Origin: JAAXTT01 sp964530215
GTDB lineage: Bacteria > Bacillota > Desulfotomaculia > Desulfotomaculales > Desulfocucumaceae
Direction of reading: 5' to 3'
Assembly: GCA_964530215.1 (NCBI GenBank)
Contig: CAZHAJ010000028.1
Location: 1 to 15,969, forward strand
DNA length: 15,969 bases
Shown: one piece after another, positions 8,780 to 14,495 of the stretch
How positions within the stretch are numbered: position 1 is the stretch's first letter
Layout of the letters: each line of letters opens with the position of its first letter
Notes under the pieces: generated by a model
Told to the model about the DNA's origin: nothing
Databases searched by the model: none
The model's input: the letters and a program-made list of their open reading frames with translations, nothing else
Position numbers and translations under genes: made by a program

Positions 8780-9574
8780 ATGAATGATAATGAGTTTTCC
8801 CAAGAAAACCAAGATCAAGAGATTGAAGAAGAACTGGAAAACGCCGAAGAAATAGGTGCTTCAAAATTGAGTCCGTGGGTTAAAGCGGTAGCTTTACTGG
8901 TTTTATTAGCATTTATTGCAATGGTAGCTCCGGACTTTTCTTATCTTTTAACCGATAAACTGGGTTTTTTAGAGCAAAATAAGGAGCTGACCTTAGATGC
9001 CATTGTTCAGCAGGTTAAACCCGGGGTTGTTACGGTTGAGGCGGTGGTTTTACAGGATACTCCTCAAGTTTACAGGGGAACAGGATTTAATATTTCCCCG
9101 GCAGGTACAATAATCACAAATCAGCATATTGTAGACGGTTCCAATACTATTACCATAATTTTTAACGACGGCAGCAGATACTCTGCAACCCAATATAGTG
9201 TTGTGACGGGTGAAGATTTAGCAATCATCCGTCTGGCTGCAGATAATTTGCCTGCTTTAGAAATAAACCCTGAAGCTGCCGTCAAAAATGGTGATCTTGT
9301 TACCGTTATCGGCAATCCCCTTGGATTTGAAAAAATATCCCAGAGGGGAAAGGTGGGCCGGTTTCATAAAATATCTGACAATCGGTCTCTGATATTTGAC
9401 ATAGACATCCCTGTCCATCCCGGAAGCAGTGGAAGTCCCGTTATCAATGATAAAGGCCAGGTTATAGGGGTTGTCTTTGGCAGCACCACGATGGAAACCC
9501 AAAAAGGCTCAGAAGTACGGGCTCTGGCTATTCCCATAAATGCCTTGCCTGATGAGGTTATTCTTGGTAGCTAA
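8780..9574 (+). CDS. Membrane-anchored HtrA-like serine protease lacking PDZ
   Basis: This is a trypsin-like S1C protease of 264 aa. The N-terminus is a short, very acidic cytoplasmic segment (runs such as EIEEELENAEE), followed by one membrane helix at about 33-55 and the protease domain facing outside. The catalytic triad is visible as H116 in NQHIVDG, D146 in GEDLAIIRL and S217 in HPGSSGSPV. The protein ends right after the protease domain, so the PDZ domain usual in HtrA/DegP is missing. Substrate recognition or activation must differ from the classic members (inference). ATG 8780 was chosen for AGGAG at 8767-8771, 8 bases upstream; the in-frame TTG at 8750 has no such site. It probably shares a transcript with the upstream c-di-GMP gene. 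Its last 17 bases overlap the convergent DUF438 gene. Confidence 0.92.
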   Translation: MNDNEFSQENQDQEIEEELENAEEIGASKLSPWVKAVALLVLLAFIAMVAPDFSYLLTDKLGFLEQNKELTLDAIVQQVKPGVVTVEAVVLQDTPQVYRGTGFNISPAGTIITNQHIVDGSNTITIIFNDGSRYSATQYSVVTGEDLAIIRLAADNLPALEINPEAAVKNGDLVTVIGNPLGFEKISQRGKVGRFHKISDNRSLIFDIDIPVHPGSSGSPVINDKGQVIGVVFGSTTMETQKGSEVRALAIPINALPDEVILGS

Positions 9575-10781
9575 GCAATCTGCGCTCACCCTCAAGAGAT
9601 CTTAATTGGGTTAAATCCTGACTAACCTCAACGGTACCCACGTATCTTCCGGATTCGTCCCGGATTGCCAGGTATCTTATATGGATAAATTTTCCGTCCA
9701 GTTCCAACCAAAAATGAGCACTGCTTTGTTTTCCAGATTTAAAATCCTCGATTATCTTTTCAACCATATGTACGCTGTCCGGCGGATGACAGTTTTGAAC
9801 CTTTCTGCCGATTATTGATTTAGTTCGGGTAAAGATTCTCTCCAGGCTCTGGGAAAAATATGCCACTTCATCATTTTCATCCACAAATGTTATGTCTATG
9901 GGCAGGCTTGTCAAGATAGAATTGATTTGTTTTGGCGTTAATCTTCCGGTATCAAGGTTTAAAAGTTTATTTTGGTCATCATATATTTCCTTCTTTTGTG
10001 GGATATTTTCAGGTTGCCACAAGTCCTGCTCTTGCTGGGCAAAAATTATTCCAAACTCCCTTGAATGGTCTTTTATCTCAGCCCATTCCTGTTCTGTTAA
10101 AGTGTTTTTCATCATAGGAGAAAGAATCTCTTCCTCTTTAAAAAACATATCCAAAGTTTTTGTTTTTGCTTTATCAAAGCTTTCTTGAAGCTTCTCCTGC
10201 ATTTGAGCAAAATTGCTTTGGTCAATGCTTCTTAAAAGAGTGTTCAGCTCTTTTACCATGGCCCTTATTTCGTCATCCACCGACCACATTACCGAAGGAG
10301 GCCCGGTAATATTGTGTTTTTCCAGATAAGGAAAGAACACATTTTCTTTTTTGCTGAAATGTTTGTCAAGATGAATTTTAAAATAATTAGCCTTGTCTGT
10401 AAGGGAAGTTAAGCGATTTGATGCTTTTTCATTATCTTTGGGTAATTCCTTTATCTCATTTTCCATTTCTTCAAGCAGATTTCTGGCTTGTTCATTTTCA
10501 AATTTTATAGAATGCAGAGGGTGTCCCGGTATCAGCTGAGGTTGCTCATTTTCTAGCAGGGCATCCTTAAAAAGAGCTGCGTGTACATCGCACATTTCTT
10601 TAATCTCTTCCGGATCCATCCCTTCATCCATAAGCTGCTTTTCCAGGGCTGCGATTTCTGAAGCATCAATATCTTTGATGAGTTGGCCGAATTCCCGTTT
10701 AACTTCATCAAAATCTCTGCCTGCGTGCAGATCCTTTATTAATCCTTTTAAAATATCCTTTTTCTGAAAATATTCACTCAT
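9558..10781 (-). CDS. DUF438 / hemerythrin HHE / PAS protein
   Basis: This cytoplasmic sensor-like protein (407 aa) has three parts. A DUF438 domain is at about 1-75. A hemerythrin-like HHE region at about 85-245 has candidate di-iron ligands H87/H90, H137, H141, E146, H156, E216-218 and H239 in HPLHSIKFENE, HLDKHFSKKE and KDHSREF. A C-terminal PAS domain is at about 290-400. Proteins of this layout are frequent in anaerobic Clostridia and are thought to sense or handle O2, NO or iron, but the role is not settled. ATG 10781 has GGGAGG at 10793-10788, 6 bases upstream. It runs divergently from the polyferredoxin gene with 144 bases between starts. That gap holds a strong promoter and operator for the other direction; no equally good promoter is seen for this gene. 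Confidence 0.9.
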   Translation of the reverse strand: MSEYFQKKDILKGLIKDLHAGRDFDEVKREFGQLIKDIDASEIAALEKQLMDEGMDPEEIKEMCDVHAALFKDALLENEQPQLIPGHPLHSIKFENEQARNLLEEMENEIKELPKDNEKASNRLTSLTDKANYFKIHLDKHFSKKENVFFPYLEKHNITGPPSVMWSVDDEIRAMVKELNTLLRSIDQSNFAQMQEKLQESFDKAKTKTLDMFFKEEEILSPMMKNTLTEQEWAEIKDHSREFGIIFAQQEQDLWQPENIPQKKEIYDDQNKLLNLDTGRLTPKQINSILTSLPIDITFVDENDEVAYFSQSLERIFTRTKSIIGRKVQNCHPPDSVHMVEKIIEDFKSGKQSSAHFWLELDGKFIHIRYLAIRDESGRYVGTVEVSQDLTQLRSLEGERRLLSYQE

Positions 10782-10820
10782 AATTGACCTCCCTAGTAAA
10801 TTTTTTCGAAGAATGCCTGT

Positions 10821-10849
10821 TTGACAAAAAAAGTACTGACCATTATAAT
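10821..10849 (+). promoter_or_regulatory. Consensus sigma-A promoter of the polyferredoxin gene
   Basis: A perfect TTGACA (10821-10826), 17-base spacer and TATAAT (10844-10849) place the start of transcription near 10856. That is inside the palindrome at 10853-10874, the arrangement of a strong promoter held down by a repressor. Confidence 0.85.
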
Positions 10850-10852
10850 GCT

Positions 10853-10874
10853 AATATACCCAGGGGGGTATATT
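10853..10874. promoter_or_regulatory. CsoR-family-type operator, copy 1
   Basis: AATATACCC and GGGTATATT form a perfect 9-bp inverted repeat around a 4-base spacer (aggg). The TACCC-N4-GGGTA layout is typical of sites bound by CsoR/RcnR/FrmR/CstR (DUF156) repressors. It covers the predicted transcription start. The 16-base core matches the site at 12085-12100 at 15 positions. The ligand (Cu, Ni, aldehyde or sulfane sulfur) cannot be told from the site. Confidence 0.75.
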
Positions 10875-10925
10875 TTATTGCCCCGCTGCATATATATTGA
10901 TAAATAATATCTGGAGGTATTCCAA

Positions 10926-11675
10926 GTGACCAAATTTTATGTTAAGGCAAACAGAATTTTTACACCGATAAGAAAATATGCATGGATATTTGTCCCTGTT
11001 GTTGCTGTTGGAGGTTTATGGTACCCCAAATTGGGTCTTTTAATTATTCCTTTAATGCTGACATTAATGGTTATGGGTTTATTAAGGGGGAAATACTGGT
11101 GCGGAAATATCTGTCCGCACGGAAGTTTATTTGATTATATCATATTACCCATCAGCTTGAATAAAAAAATCCCAACTTTTATGAAATCAAAAATTACAAT
11201 GGCAGTGGTGTTTTCATGGTTTATGTATATAATGATAAGTCGGTTGATTAAAGCATTTGCAGAGTTTGGAACAGCATCATTTTTGGATAAACTTGGCTAT
11301 GTTTTTATCTTTAATTATCTCGCTGTTACCATTGTGGGAACGATATTGGCTGTATTTATTAATGCACGTTCTTGGTGTTCTTTTTGCCCCATGGGAACAA
11401 TGGAATTATTACTGTATAAATTAGGTAAGCTATTGGGTATCAACAAAAAGACGGATTTGAACGTAACAGCATCTGAAATTGATAAATGCATTTCCTGTGG
11501 AAAATGCTCAAAGGTTTGCCCGGTTCAGTTGGTACCCTATAAGGGTTTTGCGGAAAACAATCAATTTCTCAATGAGGCTTGCATAAAATGCTCAACCTGT
11601 GTAGTTAATTGTCCGGTTAAGATTCTCTCCTTAAGCAACAGCTATCAAAAACCGGTTAAAATAAATTCTATGTAA
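10926..11675 (+). CDS. Membrane polyferredoxin, 4Fe-4S protein of NapH/CcoG-like type
   Basis: This 249-aa membrane iron-sulfur protein has about four to five hydrophobic helices. Two membrane-edge CxxxCP-type motifs are present: WCGNICPHG (C59, C63) and WCSFCPMG (C151, C154). They are followed by a soluble double 4Fe-4S ferredoxin domain, CISCGKCSKVCP (C188, C191, C194, C198) and CIKCSTCVVNCP (C219, C222, C225, C229). The family passes electrons between membrane and cytoplasmic partners; the partner here is unknown. GTG 10926 has TGGAGGT at 10912-10918, 8 bases upstream. It is driven by a consensus promoter whose start site is covered by a CsoR-type operator, so it is probably induced by a metal or reactive-sulfur signal (inference). 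It is monocistronic, ending at a strong hairpin. Confidence 0.9.
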   Translation: MTKFYVKANRIFTPIRKYAWIFVPVVAVGGLWYPKLGLLIIPLMLTLMVMGLLRGKYWCGNICPHGSLFDYIILPISLNKKIPTFMKSKITMAVVFSWFMYIMISRLIKAFAEFGTASFLDKLGYVFIFNYLAVTIVGTILAVFINARSWCSFCPMGTMELLLYKLGKLLGINKKTDLNVTASEIDKCISCGKCSKVCPVQLVPYKGFAENNQFLNEACIKCSTCVVNCPVKILSLSNSYQKPVKINSM

Positions 11676-11692
11676 TCAGTTGGAAATAATAA

Positions 11693-11742
11693 GTTAGGAG
11701 CCAAGGTTGTTGTTTAGACCAACCATTGGCTCCTAACTTTTG
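11693..11742. terminator. Bidirectional intrinsic terminator
   Basis: GTTAGGAGCCAA (11693-11704) pairs with TTGGCTCCTAAC (11726-11737), extended by an inner GGTTG/CAACC stem, and is followed by tttt on the plus strand. On the minus strand the exit tract is TTATTATTT. It sits between the converging polyferredoxin and selenoprotein genes and can serve both. Confidence 0.8.
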
Positions 11743-11774
11743 GAATGCGTTTAGAAATTATTTTTTGCCCAACA

Positions 11775-12068
11775 CTACTGGAGGAGACCCTCCACCACCA
11801 GGTCCTTCCATATCCCCCAACTGGAAAGAGATATTTTAATCCCTGATGGTCTGGCAACCGCTTTTTTTGAAACAAATACCTTGATTCCGTTAATGGTAAC
11901 TTCATTATAATCCTGAACTTGAGGAGGTTGACCTGCAATCACGGCAGGCACTACTGAGCAACCTCTTCAACTGTTGCGCACATTCATTTCTAGGGTAATA
12001 GTGTCTGTTTTATCAAGGATATACTGCTGGGCATCATTAGTAATTTCAATATTAATAATTTTAATCAC
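11775..12068 (-). CDS. Probable selenoprotein, HesB-related / CC-Se motif family (in-frame TGA = Sec)
   Basis: Read on the minus strand this encodes 97 aa with a single in-frame TGA (11969-11967) at residue 34, in the context N-S-U-R-G-C-S, and ends at TAG (11777-11775). Everything around it is coding-like. The N-terminus IEITNDAQQYILDK, the core VPAVIAGQPP, the strand NGIKVFVSKKA and the end WGIWKDLVVEGL resemble small HesB/IscA-related (seleno)proteins in which Cys or Sec sits at this spot (recalled, not searched). A SECIS-like hairpin follows the TGA at once. No other stop or frameshift occurs. The start is uncertain. GTG 12068 lies within AAAGGATGTGAT, a near-perfect Shine-Dalgarno, so a downstream ATT could be the true start. 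The gene lies just behind a CsoR-type operator. The function is perhaps Fe-S, thiol or metal handling. The alternative is a pseudogene. Confidence 0.78.
11924..11965 (-). promoter_or_regulatory. Bacterial SECIS-like element
   Basis: On the minus strand, one base after the TGA, GAGGTTG (11965-11959) pairs with CAACCTC (11930-11924). Inside it CCTGC (11948-11944) pairs with GCAGG (11936-11932), leaving a 7-base apical loop CGTGATT. The loop begins 23 bases after the TGA and has G at its second position followed by T. Both features fit known bacterial SECIS rules (loop 16-37 bases from the UGA, a G in the first two loop bases). A single unpaired T separates the two stems on the 3' side and 10 bases on the 5' side. 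Confidence 0.7.
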
Positions 12069-12080
12069 ATCCTTTAGAGT

Positions 12081-12104
12081 TTTTATACCTAGGGGGGTAT
12101 AAAA
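12081..12104. promoter_or_regulatory. CsoR-family-type operator, copy 2
   Basis: TTTTATACC and GGTATAAAA form a 9-bp inverted repeat around tagggg. The core ATACCTAGGGGGGTAT differs from copy 1 at one base. It lies between the divergent selenoprotein (start 13 bases away) and the 12209 gene (start 104 bases away), overlapping TATAAA -10-like sequences on both strands. No good -35 was found for either direction, so the exact promoters are unresolved. Confidence 0.72.
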
Positions 12105-12208
12105 TAATTGTAATTCTTATAGAACTTTATGTCAATTTTATTTTAATAAATAAAGGTGATCTAAAAATAAAAAATGAAAATAACTAATATCGAACAGGAG
12201 GTGGCTAT

Positions 12209-12634
12209 ATGGATCATGTGGTATACCTTGATTCAAAAGCACAAGAACTTAATATTATATTAAATGAAGAAAAGACTATGATCATCAGGGGTGCCGCCGG
12301 CAGAAAAATGCCTTATGGCAGGGTTGCCGATGGAGATACCCTATATTTTATTGAAAACAATGGAGATGGTTTAATTAAAGCTATTGCTACAGTAAAAGGG
12401 GTATTTAATTCGGAAAAACTGACAGAAGAAGCTTCTGCCAAGATTATTTCTGAAAATCAAGATAAACTCCGCCTTACCCAGCAACAGATTAAGCGTTGGT
12501 CAGGGAAAAGATATTTAATTTTAGTGGAAATAGAAAATGTCCGGCCCACTGAACATTTTTTAATAGATAAAAGGGATTATGGAAATATGGATGACTGGCT
12601 TCCGGTGGGTGAAATTGACAAAGTCAGGGTTTAA
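12209..12634 (+). CDS. Small protein of unknown function, PUA/ASCH-like in appearance
   Basis: This 141-aa soluble protein has no signal peptide or membrane helix. It has no cysteine, so it is unlikely to bind a metal or cluster by thiols. The pattern MIIRGAAGRKMPYGRV, then GDTLYFIEN and KAIATVKGVF, resembles the small beta-barrel of PUA/ASCH-like domains, where a positively charged loop is followed by a GD-x-h-h-h turn. This is a tentative fold guess. A conserved-looking end YGNMDDWLPVGEI closes the protein. ATG 12209 has AGGAGGT at 12196-12202, 6 bases upstream. It is divergent from the selenoprotein gene and shares the CsoR-type operator with it, so co-regulation is likely (inference). I do not recognise a specific function; nucleic-acid or modified-base binding is possible for the fold. 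Confidence 0.85.
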   Translation: MDHVVYLDSKAQELNIILNEEKTMIIRGAAGRKMPYGRVADGDTLYFIENNGDGLIKAIATVKGVFNSEKLTEEASAKIISENQDKLRLTQQQIKRWSGKRYLILVEIENVRPTEHFLIDKRDYGNMDDWLPVGEIDKVRV

Positions 12635-12710
12635 TACGGAAACCAATAGTTTCCAAAAGATAATAAAAATTCATGGAATAAAATGTCTTTTAAAATTCTT
12701 ATTTCTAAAA

Positions 12711-12723
12711 TATAATATATAAA
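12711..12723 (+). promoter_or_regulatory. -10 box placing transcription start at the deacetylase ATG
   Basis: TATAAT at 12711-12716 would put +1 at about 12722-12723, the A of the start codon. No Shine-Dalgarno sequence is seen before that ATG. The -35 region (ttttaa at 12688-12693) is weak. Confidence 0.35.
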
Positions 12724-13595
12724 TGAATATGAATCGACCGGAACAGAGATATTTCGGCAGTATACGTTTTTATAAGCATTTAATCCTAGTGCTTATTTGT
12801 ACGGTTATCTTGATTTTATCGATAACCTCCATAGTGCTGGCTGTAAAAAACAATCAATTAAAAAACAAACTGACTGGTTATGATGAGTCAGACAGCACAT
12901 TGTTAAGGGAAAAGTTGGCCTACCAGGAAAAGTATCCACAACTGTATGTAGAGGAAAAATCAGAACCAAAAGTATCACCCGATAAAACCATATTTCTGAC
13001 TTTTGATGATGGTCCATCAGATAATACCGCTGTTATTCTGGATATTTTGGATTACTATGATATCAAGGCCACTTTCTTTGTTATTTATAACGGTAATGAA
13101 TATGAACATCGTCTTTATCGAGACATTGTGGAGCGGGGGCACAGCCTAGCACTTCATTCCTACAGTCACAAGTATTCTGAAATATATAAATCTGTGGAAA
13201 GCTATTTGGATGATTTTAATAAGCTTTATACCTTTATTGAACAAGAAACCGGGTTCAAGCCAAAAATCTTTAGATTTCCGGGAGGCAGCATAAACCCATA
13301 CAATGTACATATACATCAAGAGCTTATTGCAGAAATGTTGAGAAGGGGTTTTATCTACCACGACTGGAACGTAAGTGGGAATGATACAAGCTCCTCGGCA
13401 ACCACCAGTTCCATCTACTCGTCTGTGGTGGACAATACCAAAGAATTTGACAGGTCTATTGTCCTGCTGCATGATATATCCGATAAATATATCACCGTCA
13501 GGGCTTTGGAAAGTATTATAGTCAAACTGAAAAGTGAAGGTTACAGGTTTGATAAGCTGGACGGCACCTCTATTCCTGTTACATTTGCCTACTAA
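12723..13595 (+). CDS. Membrane-anchored polysaccharide deacetylase (NodB domain)
   Basis: This is a carbohydrate esterase family 4 enzyme of 290 aa. A short basic N-terminus leads into a membrane helix at about 20-41, a linker, and a NodB domain from about 88. The metal and catalytic motifs are present: TFDDGP (D95, D96), HSYSH (H145, H149), RFPGGS (R184), DWNVSGND and LLHD (H250, D251). Family members remove N-acetyl groups from peptidoglycan or similar glycans outside the membrane using a divalent metal. The start is the ATG that gives the full signal anchor; ATG 12729 is an alternative. Neither has a recognisable ribosome binding site, unlike almost every other gene here. The bactofilin gene follows after 17 bases, so the two probably act together on the envelope. 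Confidence 0.92.
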   Translation: MNMNRPEQRYFGSIRFYKHLILVLICTVILILSITSIVLAVKNNQLKNKLTGYDESDSTLLREKLAYQEKYPQLYVEEKSEPKVSPDKTIFLTFDDGPSDNTAVILDILDYYDIKATFFVIYNGNEYEHRLYRDIVERGHSLALHSYSHKYSEIYKSVESYLDDFNKLYTFIEQETGFKPKIFRFPGGSINPYNVHIHQELIAEMLRRGFIYHDWNVSGNDTSSSATTSSIYSSVVDNTKEFDRSIVLLHDISDKYITVRALESIIVKLKSEGYRFDKLDGTSIPVTFAY

Positions 13596-13612
13596 AAGTC
13601 TGGGGTGATTTA

Positions 13613-14353
13613 ATGGCACAAGATAACGATGATTTGGAAGGCAGGGAAGATGCGGAGACAAAAAATAATTTTTCTACAGCAATGAATGAACTATTTGGAC
13701 TAAATCTAGGTAAGAAGAAAAAAAATGAGTTAGACAATGCAAAATTGTCTAGTGAGACAGAGGGTGATAATATCAAACAGATAATCAACGGTTCCCGCAC
13801 AGATGGCAACGGCAAGCATAGTTACATAGTGAACAAAAGTGAGACTGTTATTTCAGAAGATACCTTTATTCTGGGAGAAATCCAAGCCACCAACGATGTG
13901 AATATTGCCGGGTCAATAAAGGGAGATGTCAGCATTGGCGGCGATATATTTATAACCGGAAATGTATACGGAAATATTAAAGGTAACAGTATAACAATAA
14001 ATAACGGCTTTGTGGAAGGTAACATATTGGGTAAGCTCGACATTACACTGATGGGTGAAGCCACCGTGTTGGGGGACATCCAGGCTAAAAACTTCGTTTC
14101 AGCCGGTAAAGTTAAAGGGAATGTAACCGCTCTTAACCAGATTTCGCTAAAAAATCCTGCGGTATTGGTGGGTAATATAGAGGCCAAAACCTTAACCCTG
14201 GAAGAGGGTGTTATTGTAGACGGAAATGTCAGTATTATCAGTGATATATCCACCGAAGAGATGTTTCAGACACGACCCTTTGAGCAAACTGTAACTATTC
14301 CCACGGAATATCAGGAAGTGGACCAAGATGATGACGAAGATGAGGAAGAGTAA
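13613..14353 (+). CDS. Bactofilin (polymer-forming cytoskeletal protein)
   Basis: This 246-aa cytoplasmic protein has a bactofilin (DUF583) domain at about 78-200, built from repeated beta-helix rungs such as GSIKGDVSIGGDIFITGNVY and GNVTALNQISL with the usual G-N/D-h spacing. A long charged N-terminal tail and a highly acidic C-terminus (DQDDDEDEEE) flank it. The domain polymerises into filaments that scaffold wall-modifying enzymes at the membrane (family knowledge). Its pairing with a peptidoglycan-type deacetylase in one operon fits that role, where a peptidase partner is more common. Start ATG 13613 has GGGGTG at 13602-13607. A terminator follows the stop after about 36 bases. Confidence 0.93.
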   Translation: MAQDNDDLEGREDAETKNNFSTAMNELFGLNLGKKKKNELDNAKLSSETEGDNIKQIINGSRTDGNGKHSYIVNKSETVISEDTFILGEIQATNDVNIAGSIKGDVSIGGDIFITGNVYGNIKGNSITINNGFVEGNILGKLDITLMGEATVLGDIQAKNFVSAGKVKGNVTALNQISLKNPAVLVGNIEAKTLTLEEGVIVDGNVSIISDISTEEMFQTRPFEQTVTIPTEYQEVDQDDDEDEEE

Positions 14354-14389
14354 GGGGTTTTAGATTATTAATTTACATATCTGATTAAT

Positions 14390-14436
14390 AAAAGGGGTTT
14401 GCACTGAATAGATATTTTTCAGCACACCCCTTTTTT
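14390..14436 (+). terminator. Intrinsic terminator of the deacetylase-bactofilin operon
   Basis: AAAAGGGGT ... CTGAA pairs with TTCAG ... ACCCC, with a small internal loop, followed by six T (14431-14436). It lies 37 bases after the bactofilin stop. Confidence 0.8.
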
Positions 14437-14495
14437 GCAGTATTTTTGAAAAATATAAGAGCCGGGTACATATTTGAGACAAGGAGGATAGTTTT

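Noticed and set aside
11714..11938. A 74-aa minus-strand reading frame in the gap after the polyferredoxin
   Set aside because: It is a different frame of the selenoprotein 3' half and of the terminator; its translation is low in plausible structure, while the neighbouring frame gives family-like sequence.
11775..12068. Reading the TGA-containing gene as a pseudogene
   Set aside because: There is only one stop, it sits at the expected Cys/Sec position, no frameshift is present, and a SECIS-like hairpin follows. It is kept as an alternative, not preferred.
12174..12260. Small upstream frame beginning at ATG 12174, overlapping the 12209 gene
   Set aside because: The SD-like AAAGGTGAT is about 13 bases away and the frame just runs through the real gene's ribosome binding site; too little to support.
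12638..12654. GGAAAC/GTTTCC hairpin after the 12209 gene
   Set aside because: The 6-bp stem is not followed by a T-run on the plus strand, so a terminator is not supported.
13822..14253. 143-aa minus-strand frame opposite the bactofilin gene
   Set aside because: It is a shadow of the regular beta-helix codons; no ribosome binding site, and the plus-strand bactofilin is clear.
14446..14474. TTGAAA-N17-CATATT as a promoter for the BASS transporter
   Set aside because: The -10 match is poor and the start would fall on the ribosome binding site itself.
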